From Pseudomonadota bacterium (GTDB taxonomy: Bacteria; Pseudomonadota; Gammaproteobacteria; Pseudomonadales; Pseudohongiellaceae), in assembly GCA_027621405.1 (NCBI GenBank), contig JAQCBT010000009.1:62001-126000 (forward strand): DNA of 64,000 nt, given 5' to 3'. Shown here in pieces: positions 35,240 to 44,338 of this stretch. The position numbers and the translations under genes are program-made. A model generated the notes under the pieces. The model was given only the letters and a program-made list of their open reading frames with translations, was not told the origin of the DNA and did not search any database. Every line of letters begins with the position of its first letter. Position 1 is the first letter of the stretch.

Positions 35240-36388
35240 TTACTCAATCGGCTTGCCGTCACTATTGAACAGCATCGAGCGCGGTAACTGGGGATCAGGT
35301 TTCTTTAATGGGCGATTGTGCCGCCTGAAGGTATTGATATTGAAAATATAAGCAATAACTTCGGCCACGGTATGATAGAGATCTTCAGGAATTATTCCGT
35401 TAACGGGCGTGGTGAAATACAAAGCACGCGCCAGCATGGGCGCCTCGAAGATTGGAACGTTATGTGACTCTGCCTTGCGCCTGATGCTGAATGCTATATC
35501 GTTCTTTCCTTTCGCTACCAATTTAGGTGCTTCGCTCGATCCGGGGCTGTAAGACAGGGCCACGGCAAAGTGAGCCGGGTTGGTGATCACCACATCTGCT
35601 GTCTCAATGGCGGCCATCATCTGCCCCATTGCCACTTCACGCTGACGCTGCCGTATGCGCTGGCGCACTTCCGGCCTGCCCTCTGACTCCTTCAACTCAT
35701 CCTTGATATCCTGCTTGGACATGCGGAGTTTCTTGCGATGCTCATGTAATTGAAAAGGCATGTCGATCATAGCGATCAGAACCAGGGAAAGGGCAATGGC
35801 CAGGGTGCCGACCATCACAATCTCGCCACTACTGAGCAGAGATGGACCAAATGGCAACACACTCAGACTGCCCAATCGCTCAAGGAAGTAACTAACTGTC
35901 AAATAAATAGACCCGGCGATAATGGCCGACTTAAACAGACTCTTGGCGAGCTCAAACAAGCTCCGGGTGCTGACCATGCGCTTGATTCCGCTGAGAATAT
36001 TGAGCTTGTTGAACTTCGGCTCTATCGCCTTCCAGGTAAAGCCAATACCTCCAAAGCTAGCCGCTGCCAGCACAGCGCCAAGCACCGTGATCGCCATGAT
36101 CAACAATACACCGGGCGACAGCATGCCGACCGTACCCGACAGGCGCTCCATCATCTCGCCCGAATCTACCGTGACGTTACTATCGAATGTCAGATTGTAG
36201 CGGAACGCCCGGGTAAGCAGTTCGACGAAATAGCCCCCGAGAAACCAAAAGCTCGCGGCTACCGCGATCAGTACTACCGCCACCGAGAATTCCTGGGACC
36301 GGAGAATCTGACCCTCCTCCCGGGCTTTTTCCAGTCGCCTGGTGGTGGGTTCCTCGGTTTTACTATCCTGATCCTGATCGCTTTCCAA
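35240..36388 (-). CDS. flhB: Flagellar type III export switch protein FlhB
   Basis: The 382-residue protein has a conserved N-terminus (TEEPTTRRLEKAREEGQILRSQE), four transmembrane helices within residues 33-215, and the cytosolic specificity-switch domain. The autocleavage motif reads N270-P-A-H (VITNPAHFAVALSY) where almost all FlhB proteins have NPTH. Asn and Pro, which carry out cleavage, are kept. FlhB sets the export order from rod/hook to filament proteins together with FliK. It starts 1 base after the fliR stop. flhA, the usual next gene, is not here. Confidence 0.96.
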   Translation of the reverse strand: MESDQDQDSKTEEPTTRRLEKAREEGQILRSQEFSVAVVLIAVAASFWFLGGYFVELLTRAFRYNLTFDSNVTVDSGEMMERLSGTVGMLSPGVLLIMAITVLGAVLAAASFGGIGFTWKAIEPKFNKLNILSGIKRMVSTRSLFELAKSLFKSAIIAGSIYLTVSYFLERLGSLSVLPFGPSLLSSGEIVMVGTLAIALSLVLIAMIDMPFQLHEHRKKLRMSKQDIKDELKESEGRPEVRQRIRQRQREVAMGQMMAAIETADVVITNPAHFAVALSYSPGSSEAPKLVAKGKNDIAFSIRRKAESHNVPIFEAPMLARALYFTTPVNGIIPEDLYHTVAEVIAYIFNINTFRRHNRPLKKPDPQLPRSMLFNSDGKPIE

Positions 36389-36389
36389 A

Positions 36390-37160
36390 CTAGTCTCCCA
36401 TTAATCCTCGCATGACCTGGTAGCCATCTGACCACAGCATCTCAATGGCCTGCATCATCCCAGGAAGAGCAAAATTCAATAGCACCAGCCCCGCCAACAA
36501 GATTGCAGGAAAACCAACGGAGATAATATTCAGAGCCGGCGCAGAACGGGTCACGATACCCAGCCCGATATTTACCAAAAGAATCGATACGATGAGAGGC
36601 AAGGAAAGATTCAGGCCCGCGATAAACAGCATAGGCAGCCAGCTCATCAAGGTAGCCGGCCAATCCTGAAACGGCGGCACACTGCCAAGGGGTACCAGAG
36701 CAAAAGATTCAAGTAGCAGACCAATGACCAGCAGATGACCGCCTACACTCAAGAAGATAAATGTGGCGATGATAACCAGAAATTGCGAAACGACCGGAAT
36801 ATTGCCCATTGACGGGTCCACCAGATTGGCGAAACCCAAGCCCATCGAATTGGCGATGGCCTGCCCTGCCAAGGCTACCGCTGCAGTCACTATCTGTAGA
36901 ACGAAACCCATCATCAACCCGAGATAAATCTGCAGAATTATCTGACCAACCCCCTCCAGACTTAAGGGGTCAATACTCGGCGCGTCTACCACACCGTATG
37001 TCATGAGGGTCAATCCCACCGCAAAAAGGATTCTTACCCTCAGTTGAACCGCATCAATGGAAAACAGTGGCGCCGCAATGAGAAATGCGCCAATTCGCAG
37101 GAACGGCCAGAGAAAGCCAGCCAGGACTTCTGACAAGGCTATGAAGTCCGTTGAGATCAT
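36390..37160 (-). CDS. fliR: Flagellar export gate protein FliR
   Basis: The 256-residue inner-membrane protein has about six hydrophobic segments and FliR features: LAGFLWPFLRIGAFLIAAPLF at the start, LEGVGQIILQIYLGLMMGFVLQIV, and GLGFANLVDPSMGN near residue 105. With FliP and FliQ it builds the helical export gate core. It overlaps fliQ by 4 bases. Confidence 0.96.
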   Translation of the reverse strand: MISTDFIALSEVLAGFLWPFLRIGAFLIAAPLFSIDAVQLRVRILFAVGLTLMTYGVVDAPSIDPLSLEGVGQIILQIYLGLMMGFVLQIVTAAVALAGQAIANSMGLGFANLVDPSMGNIPVVSQFLVIIATFIFLSVGGHLLVIGLLLESFALVPLGSVPPFQDWPATLMSWLPMLFIAGLNLSLPLIVSILLVNIGLGIVTRSAPALNIISVGFPAILLAGLVLLNFALPGMMQAIEMLWSDGYQVMRGLMGD

Positions 37161-37426
37161 TGCATCAATTCTGGAATCAGCTCCAGTAATCTTTCAAAGT
37201 AATCGATGAACGTTACTATCTGCCAGTTTCCAATCAGTGCAATAGCTAATACCAGGCAAATAAGCTTTGGCACAAAGCTTAATGTCATTTCCTGCACCGA
37301 CGTTGCAGCCTGGACGACACCAATCACTACCCCCACAATAAGTATCACCAGCAGGAGAGGCCCCGCCAGCAGACTGGCAGTCCAGAGTGCCTCTCGACCT
37401 ATAGTGAGCGCCATCGTCGTGTCCAT
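37157..37426 (-). CDS. fliQ: Flagellar export gate protein FliQ
   Basis: The 89-residue protein has two transmembrane helices (AGPLLLVILIVGVVIGVVQA and LICLVLAIALIGNWQIVTFI) and the family motif QAATSVQEMTLSFVPK. Normal length. Between fliP (4 bases upstream) and fliR (overlapping). Confidence 0.96.
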   Translation of the reverse strand: MDTTMALTIGREALWTASLLAGPLLLVILIVGVVIGVVQAATSVQEMTLSFVPKLICLVLAIALIGNWQIVTFIDYFERLLELIPELMQ

Positions 37427-37430
37427 AGAG

Positions 37431-38234
37431 CTACCCTGTAAAACTCGCCGTTATCGATTGCATGACCAGTAGCCAGCCGTCTGCCAGCACGAAAAGCATT
37501 AACTTGAAAGGCATCGAGATCATCATGGGTGACAACATCATCATACCCATGGACATCAATACACTCGCCACCACCAGATCGATAATCACAAAGGGTATAT
37601 AGAGCAAAAATCCTATCGTGAAGGCCGTCTTTAATTCCGAAGTCATGAAGGCAGGGATCAGTATAGACATAGGCACAGTACTATAGTCCCCTTCCAGTTG
37701 AGTATCTGAAATATCGAGAAAGACGCCCACGTCTTCTTCTCGCGTTTGCGCCAGCATGAATTCACGTAACGGGTCGGCAGCCAGTTCTACTGCCTCGGTC
37801 GCCTCAATCTGGTCGTTCATATAGGGCGTCAGTGCATCATCATAGATGCTCTGCAATACCGGACTCATGATGAATATACTAAGGAACAGAGCAATGCCGA
37901 CCAGCACCTGATTAGGCGGAGTCTGGGCAGTACCGATTGCCTGCCGCAAGAGTGACAGCACTATGATTATTCGTACAAACGAGGTCATCATAATGAGGAA
38001 TGACGGCAGCAAGGTTAGCACCGTCATCAACAGTAGTATCTGCAGGGTTAGACTGTATTCAGTTCCACCGGAAGCCGTTTCACTGACACTGACTATGGGT
38101 AAAGCATCCTGGGCAAAGGCCGGAATGGGCAAGAATGCAACAAGCAAGGCAGCAACCACTGTGCCTGTTGCCACTAAATAATTCCATACTGGGTTGGACT
38201 GTAGGACGCTAGCTATCGGATTTGCCGACATCAT
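37431..38234 (-). CDS. fliP: Flagellar export gate protein FliP
   Basis: The 267-residue protein has a cleavable signal-like helix (ending IPAFAQD), then LTLLPSFLIMMTSFVRIIIVLSLLRQAIGT and PPNQVLVGIALFLSIFIMSPV. GFLLYIPFVIIDLVVASVLMSMGMMMLSPM, close to invariant in FliP, follows. The start may be at 38234 or the adjacent ATG at 38231, and it overlaps fliO by about 25 bases. Confidence 0.97.
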   Translation of the reverse strand: MMSANPIASVLQSNPVWNYLVATGTVVAALLVAFLPIPAFAQDALPIVSVSETASGGTEYSLTLQILLLMTVLTLLPSFLIMMTSFVRIIIVLSLLRQAIGTAQTPPNQVLVGIALFLSIFIMSPVLQSIYDDALTPYMNDQIEATEAVELAADPLREFMLAQTREEDVGVFLDISDTQLEGDYSTVPMSILIPAFMTSELKTAFTIGFLLYIPFVIIDLVVASVLMSMGMMMLSPMMISMPFKLMLFVLADGWLLVMQSITASFTG

Positions 38235-38478
38235 TCCATGACTCCAACAGTGTGATTTGCTCCTGACTGATTGCCAGCAGCAGTTTCCTTTCAGCCATTT
38301 TCACTACCATCAGCCGCTGCCGCGGCCCAACTGGTAGCTGCTCACAAATCTGCATATCTCCTTGACTACGCAGTAAAAAACGATTCCGGTAAACAGTCAG
38401 CCCGTAAAAAAAAAGGACCAGCAGCCCTGCTACAAGCAGCAAAGCGAGCACCGAATCCAGAGTCACCACGCTATTCAT
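38209..38478 (-). CDS. fliO: Flagellar export assembly protein FliO
   Basis: The 89-residue protein has one N-terminal transmembrane helix (residues 8-27). A short cytosolic part contains EQLPVGPRQRLMVVKMAERKLLLAISQEQITLL, the FliO signature (GPRQRLxVVxxxxxxLLLGVTxxxIxLL). FliO helps assemble the FliP-containing gate. It overlaps fliP. Confidence 0.92.
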   Translation of the reverse strand: MNSVVTLDSVLALLLVAGLLVLFFYGLTVYRNRFLLRSQGDMQICEQLPVGPRQRLMVVKMAERKLLLAISQEQITLLESWNDVGKSDS

Positions 38479-38505
38479 GAATACGTCTTCAGCGGTTATT
38501 GTCTG

Positions 38506-38844
38506 TTAAAGGTCTTTGATTCTTTCCGCTGGTGGAACCACCTGCGTCAGTCGGATTCCATAGCGCTCATTGACCAGTACCACTTCGCCCTGAGCCACGA
38601 GCGTGTTATTAACCAGCAGATCCAGCGGTTCACCCGCCAGTCGATCGAGTTCAACGACAGATCCTTGTGTTAGTCGCATCAAGTCCTTTATCTTGAGCGA
38701 AGTGCGACCCACCTCCACAGAGATTGTTATTGGAATATTGTCAAGCAGCTCGCTATTAATGGAAGTCCGCGACGCTCCCGCCATGGCCGCTCCATAAGCA
38801 GCGGATCCGGATTCAAGCAATACATCACTCTCAATTTCGCTCAT
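38506..38844 (-). CDS. fliN: Flagellar motor switch protein FliN
   Basis: The 112-residue protein contains the SpoA/surface-presentation domain: NIPITISVEVGRTSLKIKDLMRLTQGSVVELDRLAGEPLDLLVN then GEVVLVNERYGIRLTQVV. It forms the lower C-ring with FliM. Shorter N-terminal extension than E. coli FliN (137). It overlaps fliM by 14 bases. Confidence 0.96.
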   Translation of the reverse strand: MSEIESDVLLESGSAAYGAAMAGASRTSINSELLDNIPITISVEVGRTSLKIKDLMRLTQGSVVELDRLAGEPLDLLVNNTLVAQGEVVLVNERYGIRLTQVVPPAERIKDL

Positions 38845-39850
38845 GACTGGCGTTCTCCCTGTCTTGTTTTTTCAATTCAATAAAATCGTTTACTTTTACG
38901 GCAACGTTCTTGCCAACACTGCCGATCTCCGCCGTAAATACCGGCAGACCATTGATTTCAGCCCACGCATCCTCAGGCTTGTTGAAGTACAGAACGTCGC
39001 CTTCTTTCATGGCCTTTAGCGCCTGAATAGAGGAAGGCATCTGGGCCAGATTTATACGGATATCGAGCCTGGAATCGAGACAGGCCTCACGCATCTCACC
39101 GCGCCACTTCCTGTCTTTTTCGTCGTTCTCTTCAGTTGTTTGTACGCGGCTTCGCAACAGGTCACGAATAGGCTTCAAGGACACAAAGGGCATGACTATG
39201 TAGATGCTTCCTTCAACCCCTTCCGACAAGGCAAGTGTCACTTTGCTCACAAGCACGAGATCGTTGTCATCAGCAATCTGCGCAAATTGAGGATTTATCT
39301 CCGACGCAATCTGGGTAAATTCAATGGGCAGTATGGGCGCATAGGCCTCTTTCATGGCGCCAAAAACCAGACTCAAGAGAATACGAATTATCGATTTCTC
39401 GGTAGGTGTAAACATGCGCCCGGAAGGTATATTCACATTGGAGCTGCCAAATCCACCAAAAAAATTATCCAATGAAGAAAATATGACATTGGGCTCAATG
39501 ACAATCAGCGAATAGCCGCGCAGCGGATCCACCTTGACCGTGTTGACAGACAACGGCGGCTTAAGGGTCTGCAAAAAGTTCTGATAACGCAGCGTTCGCA
39601 CCTTCTCGACGCTCAAGCGGGGTGTCGACCTCAGCACATCAACAAGTCCAACACGTAGCTGACGCGCGAACCTTTCGTTGATCATGTCTATAGAAGATTC
39701 ATTGAAGCCAAGAAATGACTCCTCGCTAGCCAGATCATGTTTGACGACGATGTATTCACGCTCACTCTGCCCAGCTAAATCGGACTCATGCGTTTCATAT
39801 CTTATCGCTTCCAGCTCCTCTGGGGTGATCTTGTTATCCAAGTCAGACAT
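38831..39850 (-). CDS. fliM: Flagellar motor switch protein FliM
   Basis: The 339-residue protein shows the middle CheC-like domain (MINERFARQLRVGLVDVLRSTPRLSVEKVRTLRYQNF, VFGAMKEAYAPILPIEF) and a C-terminal FliN-homologous domain (CLDSRLDIRINLAQMPSSIQAL, GDVLYFNKPEDAWAEINGLPVFTAEIG). The N-terminus SDLDNKITPEELEAI is the region where FliM usually carries the CheY-P-binding motif; here it is somewhat diverged. C-ring component setting rotation direction. Confidence 0.96.
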   Translation of the reverse strand: MSDLDNKITPEELEAIRYETHESDLAGQSEREYIVVKHDLASEESFLGFNESSIDMINERFARQLRVGLVDVLRSTPRLSVEKVRTLRYQNFLQTLKPPLSVNTVKVDPLRGYSLIVIEPNVIFSSLDNFFGGFGSSNVNIPSGRMFTPTEKSIIRILLSLVFGAMKEAYAPILPIEFTQIASEINPQFAQIADDNDLVLVSKVTLALSEGVEGSIYIVMPFVSLKPIRDLLRSRVQTTEENDEKDRKWRGEMREACLDSRLDIRINLAQMPSSIQALKAMKEGDVLYFNKPEDAWAEINGLPVFTAEIGSVGKNVAVKVNDFIELKKQDRENASHERN

Positions 39851-39868
39851 GTCTACCTCATCTATCCT

Positions 39869-40438
39869 CTACTGTACGAGGAATTCGGAAAACAGAACCT
39901 TCTCGATCCCACCGAAGTCTTCGTATTGTTCCAGCACCGAGTTAATCGCAATCCGCAGATCTTCCGCCAAGTCATCCTTAAAGGCAGGATTAGTCAGGTC
40001 ATCTTCCGTGGTACCCGTCAACACCGACAGCATTGCGGACCGCACAGACAGCTCATGCTTGGTAATATTCGCCACAACACTTTCATCGTAATGGGTCATC
40101 ACGGCAACGGTTATCTGCATTACCTTGCGGGATTCCGACACATTAGCAGTGAGTGGTCGGGCGATTTCGTAATACAAGGTGTCCAGACGGGAAGGATTGG
40201 GCGTCTCCAGCAGCTCGGGGGCAGCTTCCTCTTCCGGCTCTTCAGCTACTTCCTCGGCTTCAATCCTGGCCAACTCAGCCTCTAACTCACTTTCGCTGTC
40301 GAAGAATCCTGTGAAATACAATGTCGCAAACACTGCGCCAATACTCACCACTACCGATGCCAGGACGGCGATCAATATGGGAACTATGGAAAGTTTGCTC
40401 TTCTCCTCGCCCGATTCTGCAGTTTTTTCTTCAGCCAT
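39869..40438 (-). CDS. fliL: Flagellar basal body-associated protein FliL
   Basis: The 189-residue inner-membrane protein has a short charged N-terminus, one transmembrane helix (residues 20-41), an acidic stretch (SELEAELARIEAEEVAEEPEEEA) and the periplasmic FliL domain (LDTLYYEIARPLTANVSESRKVMQITVAVMTHYDESV ending VLFSEFLVQ). FliL supports stator function around the motor. It precedes fliM by 18 bases. Confidence 0.94.
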   Translation of the reverse strand: MAEEKTAESGEEKSKLSIVPILIAVLASVVVSIGAVFATLYFTGFFDSESELEAELARIEAEEVAEEPEEEAAPELLETPNPSRLDTLYYEIARPLTANVSESRKVMQITVAVMTHYDESVVANITKHELSVRSAMLSVLTGTTEDDLTNPAFKDDLAEDLRIAINSVLEQYEDFGGIEKVLFSEFLVQ

Positions 40439-40449
40439 GATTCAACCTC

Positions 40450-42444
40450 TTAAACGTAGGTGTCCAGTCCACCTGTGGAGGACACCGTCACTTGATTGGA
40501 CTTATCAGTATTCTCAGCCTCTTCATTGACTGAAAGAGCGCCATTGGACTGGGATTGATTTTCGCCACCGGCAGATGCACTCCCTGCCTGTTGCTCGCCT
40601 GCAACATCAACCTGGACCTGCACTTCATTTCCGTTAGCCAGCATATCTTTCAGAAGACTGTTGCCATCCCGCAATAGCCGCGCGATTTGAGCTGTCTCGG
40701 CCACCAGCTGAACATGAAGACCCTCGTTGGTCTCGCTGATCGTTGCATCAATCTGACCCAGATTCTCCGGAAAGAGTCGGATGCGTATCTGCTTTCCAAC
40801 GTTGTCACTGCCTTCACGAATAATTTCTGCAACAAATTCCTGCATATCCCTGGAGAATGTCGCGGCGTCCGTAAACCTGTAGGTTATATCCCTGCTGCTC
40901 GGGGCCGGCGGCGCTGCGGTATCAGCCGCTTGCAGAGCAAGGCCTCCCGCCAGCCTGCTTTCCTGCACCGTCTGGCTGGCAATGGATCGATCAGTGCCCG
41001 GCCCGTCGCTATATTCGCCAGCGCCGCGCGCCAATCCCGGATCCGACAAGCTCACGACTGACTGCTGAAACGTCTGATAACTCTTCTCGACAAGACGCGA
41101 ACTGCCCTCCAGGGCTTGTCCGCGAAAATCTGTTTTTGATTCAAGCCCATCCGCAGGTTCGTCGAAATCCAGAGACGCCAGCAGTTCCGATTTTTCATCG
41201 GCTCTCTTGATCTGCCTGGAGGCGGCCATCTGCACGTGTTCAGCAACTCGAGTGGGTGTATCCAGGTGGCTGTGCTTCCAGGCAGGAAGCAGTTCCCGCA
41301 ATCTTTGCGTATCATCCAGCCGCTCTTTTAGTTCCGAACCTACCTCAGCAAAAACCTGTCCCTGATGCGCTGTCTGTTTCAACGCGGCAGTGAGTTCCGC
41401 CTGCCGCAACATGCGTGAAGCGCTTGTCGCTGCGGGACTGGCAGACTCCGCATTACTGCCAGCCAGCTTTGGCAGAGCCTGTTCTGACCCGGACCGTGCG
41501 CTGGCACGCTCTTGGGCCGCCAATGCGCTGCTGCCTGTAATCGAAAGACCTGACTCGGTGCCACTATCCTCACCTATCAGGGCTCCAGTATCGGCAATAA
41601 TGTTCCGGCCAGCTGTATCAATTGGTATCGCCTGCACTGGCGTAATCGTCGCCTCTAGAGTGTCTGGCCCCACTTTCAACGAGGACGATGGAGTCGCCGT
41701 GCCCACGCCTGGCAAGGTTGATTTATCGGTGCTCTGGCCGTTTCCAGACACTTGCTCCAGGACCGCGCTATTCGAAGATCCATGAGATGGAGCATGAAAT
41801 GATTCTTGAATCGCGCTGTGGATCGAATCCTGAATTGCAGCCCTTGTCGCCTGCACGGACTGATCTATCTCCAGACTGTTAATGCGAGCGCTCACCTCAT
41901 CGGTGCTCTGGCCGTTTCCAGACACTTGCTCCAGGACCGGACTATTCGAGGATCCATGAGATGGACCATGAAATGATTCTTGAATCACGTTGTGGATCGA
42001 ATCCTGAATTGCAGCCCTTGTCGCCTGCACAGACTGATCTATCTCCAGACTGTTAATGCGGGCGCTCACCTCATCCTCCTGCAAATCGGAGTACCAGGCG
42101 CGCAGTACCTCATCGATGCCCACCTCAAAGCGCGACGTCAGTACCTGTCGACCATTGAACAGGGACAGGGTCTGCAGCTCCATGGGTGACTCTTCCTCGG
42201 CTTTCGTGACTTCTGCTGCTGCAGATTCATCTTCCAGCTCAGCACTATCAACGCCACTTTTGCCGCTTGCGGCTAAAGTGGCAAAAGCGGCAAACCCGGA
42301 CTGGCGCTCATTCTGCTGCCGGAACAGCGCTTCAAAATCCGTGCCTGCTGGGTCCAGGGCGTCTGCAGAAGCCCCTGAGACAGGGCCACCTGGCGCTAAC
42401 TGGCTAATTATGGATTTCAGATTGAAATCGGTTTGTATGGTCAT
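40450..42444 (-). CDS. fliK: Flagellar hook-length control protein FliK with internal duplication
   Basis: The 664-residue secreted ruler is long and poorly conserved for most of its length, as expected. The C-terminal FliK domain is clear: IRIRLFPENLGQIDATISETNEGLHVQLVAETAQIARLLRDG near residues 540-585, followed by VQVQVDVAGEQQ. Residues about 124-239 consist of two near-identical 58-residue copies starting DEVSARINSLEIDQSVQATR. Longer than E. coli FliK (405), closer to Vibrio/Pseudomonas forms. FliK measures hook length and triggers the FlhB switch. Confidence 0.93.
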   Translation of the reverse strand: MTIQTDFNLKSIISQLAPGGPVSGASADALDPAGTDFEALFRQQNERQSGFAAFATLAASGKSGVDSAELEDESAAAEVTKAEEESPMELQTLSLFNGRQVLTSRFEVGIDEVLRAWYSDLQEDEVSARINSLEIDQSVQATRAAIQDSIHNVIQESFHGPSHGSSNSPVLEQVSGNGQSTDEVSARINSLEIDQSVQATRAAIQDSIHSAIQESFHAPSHGSSNSAVLEQVSGNGQSTDKSTLPGVGTATPSSSLKVGPDTLEATITPVQAIPIDTAGRNIIADTGALIGEDSGTESGLSITGSSALAAQERASARSGSEQALPKLAGSNAESASPAATSASRMLRQAELTAALKQTAHQGQVFAEVGSELKERLDDTQRLRELLPAWKHSHLDTPTRVAEHVQMAASRQIKRADEKSELLASLDFDEPADGLESKTDFRGQALEGSSRLVEKSYQTFQQSVVSLSDPGLARGAGEYSDGPGTDRSIASQTVQESRLAGGLALQAADTAAPPAPSSRDITYRFTDAATFSRDMQEFVAEIIREGSDNVGKQIRIRLFPENLGQIDATISETNEGLHVQLVAETAQIARLLRDGNSLLKDMLANGNEVQVQVDVAGEQQAGSASAGGENQSQSNGALSVNEEAENTDKSNQVTVSSTGGLDTYV
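41726..42073. repeat. Tandem 174-bp duplication inside fliK
   Basis: Two copies, 41726-41899 and 41900-42073, differ at only a handful of bases (encoding for example HNV/HSA, HGP/HAP and SPV/SAV). The unit is an exact multiple of 3 (58 codons), so the frame is kept. The low divergence suggests a recent event. In a molecular ruler such a unit would lengthen the ruler. Confidence 0.95.
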
Positions 42445-42518
42445 ATCTCTTGTACCTGACTACTAATGTGGCAACTTCGGCAACTAGCCAGGTATTACGT
42501 TGCAATTAACGCGCCATT

Positions 42519-42959
42519 TCATGTTTCACACTGTCGTGACTGATTAAACAGGGCAATATTAAGCTCATCCGACTCTTTCGCTTGTAGCTTGTCTTCCTGG
42601 CGCTGCAGTTTCTGTCGCGCCAATTCCTCAAGCTTTCCGAATTTTCGCTCCTCATTCGCATACGCCCGAAGACAGGCATTGCTCTCGAGAAGTTCTGCAT
42701 GCAGTCGCTCTTCTTCCTGCTGCAACTGATGTCTCATCGTCAGCAACTGCCGCATATAACCCGACTGCGTCGACAGATGATTTCCATTCAACGCCGAACC
42801 GGAAATTTCCGTCGCGCTATCGGCGATGACCGACTCAAGATACCGCCGCCTGTGCTGCACCCGATCGAGATCGCGCTGCAGTTCCTGCTGTCGGGCAAGC
42901 TCGTTCTGACGATTCTTCTCTTGCCGCAGGGCCATCAATTGCCATAGCTGAGGACTCAT
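42519..42959 (-). CDS. fliJ: Flagellar export chaperone FliJ
   Basis: The 146-residue protein is almost entirely coiled coil (RQEKNRQNELARQQELQRDLDRVQHRRRYLE, HQLQQEEERLHAELLE, LEELARQKLQRQEDKLQ), matching the FliJ antiparallel helices that sit in the FliI hexamer. ATGA overlap with fliI. Confidence 0.93.
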   Translation of the reverse strand: MSPQLWQLMALRQEKNRQNELARQQELQRDLDRVQHRRRYLESVIADSATEISGSALNGNHLSTQSGYMRQLLTMRHQLQQEEERLHAELLESNACLRAYANEERKFGKLEELARQKLQRQEDKLQAKESDELNIALFNQSRQCET

Positions 42960-44338
42960 CGATCACCACCGAGCAATAAATCAAGCTGTCGCCAGCCTTC
43001 CTGGAAAGAAAACTTCTCTTCATCGCGCTGCTGCAAGAAGAGTGACATGTCCTGTCGGTAGCGGATGGCCTCATCCAGGTCCGGATTGCTATTGGTTTCG
43101 TAAGCCCCGACATTGATGAAATCTTCCTTCTGAGCATACAAGGTCCACAATCGCCTTAACTTTTGCGCCAATTTAAGTTGTGCAGGCTGCAGCAATGTAT
43201 TTGCGACCCGGGAAATCGAACCCGCCAGATCGATCGCGGGGTAATGCGCCGCATCAGCAAGCTCCCGGGTCAGCATGATCTGCCCATCCAAAGACGCGCG
43301 ACTGATATCGACAATCGGGTCACTCCTGTCGTCGCCTTCCGCCAGCACCGTATAGAAACTGGTAATAGAACCTCTACCACCCCGACCAACTCCAGGCCGT
43401 TCAATAAAATTGGGTATCAGGCTGAAGACCGAGGGTGGGTAGCCCTTCGTCGTTGGAGGCTCTCCCGATGCCAGGCCAATCTCCCGCTGTGCGTGCGCGA
43501 CGCGGGTGAGGCTATCGAACAACAGCAGAACGTTCTTGCCCTGATCACGAAAGTATTCGCTGATCAGATGGCTCAATTTTGCGGCCTTGATACGTTCTAC
43601 CGGTGAGACATTGGCCGGCGCTGCGACTACTATCGCCCTCGCCATACCTTCTCTGCCCAGGGTGTCGCTGATAAAGTCTTTGACTTCGCGTCCACGCTCT
43701 CCGATGAGCGCGATTACAACCACATCGGCTTCCGTGTTGCGTGTCAGCATGCCGAGCAGAACACTTTTGCCAACCCCGGATCCGGCAATCAGGCCAATAC
43801 GCTGACCTCTCCCGATGGTCAACGCGGTATTGATCGCCTTGATACCTGTATCCAGTACTTCCTTGATCGGCCCTCGTTCCATTGGGTTCAGCGCAACCCC
43901 GTCAAGGTCGGCTTTTTCTGCATAATTAATCTCACCCCTGCCATCCAGAGGATTGCCAAAACCATCTATTACCCGGCCAATCAGCTCAGCCGATAGCCTC
44001 CCGGTTGAGCTGGCATCTCTCATGATTATTCGGGCGCCGGGACTGAGCCCACCGACACCCTGAAACGGGATCAGGAGTGTGGTGTCTCCCACAAACCCAA
44101 CGACCTCGGCCGGCAATTGCTCCTTGCCTCCAAGAATTTCGATTGAACAAAGCGCGCCAACAGGTGCGGTCAGGCCTCTGGCTTCTATGGCAGCACCAGT
44201 AACCCGTGTTACCTTTCCAAAAACCGGGGACTCCACAGGTTCCAGCTCACCCTTGTTCTGCGCTAACCAGTGAGACAGCTGGTTTCCGTGTCTCGAAAGC
44301 TCACGCCAGCCACAGAAAAGAGGCGGTTGCCTGGTCAC
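42956..44338 (-). CDS. fliI: Flagellum-specific ATPase FliI
   Basis: The 460-residue protein starts at a GTG (44338) that forms a GTGA overlap with fliH. It has the F1-like core: Walker A GLIAGSGVGKSVLL near residue 180, ALIGERGREVKDF, Walker B NVLLLFDSLTRVAHAQREIGLASGEPPTTKGYPPSVF, and FYTVLAEGDDRSDPIVD. It energises substrate unloading at the export gate. Confidence 0.97.
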   Translation of the reverse strand: MTRQPPLFCGWRELSRHGNQLSHWLAQNKGELEPVESPVFGKVTRVTGAAIEARGLTAPVGALCSIEILGGKEQLPAEVVGFVGDTTLLIPFQGVGGLSPGARIIMRDASSTGRLSAELIGRVIDGFGNPLDGRGEINYAEKADLDGVALNPMERGPIKEVLDTGIKAINTALTIGRGQRIGLIAGSGVGKSVLLGMLTRNTEADVVVIALIGERGREVKDFISDTLGREGMARAIVVAAPANVSPVERIKAAKLSHLISEYFRDQGKNVLLLFDSLTRVAHAQREIGLASGEPPTTKGYPPSVFSLIPNFIERPGVGRGGRGSITSFYTVLAEGDDRSDPIVDISRASLDGQIMLTRELADAAHYPAIDLAGSISRVANTLLQPAQLKLAQKLRRLWTLYAQKEDFINVGAYETNSNPDLDEAIRYRQDMSLFLQQRDEEKFSFQEGWRQLDLLLGGDR

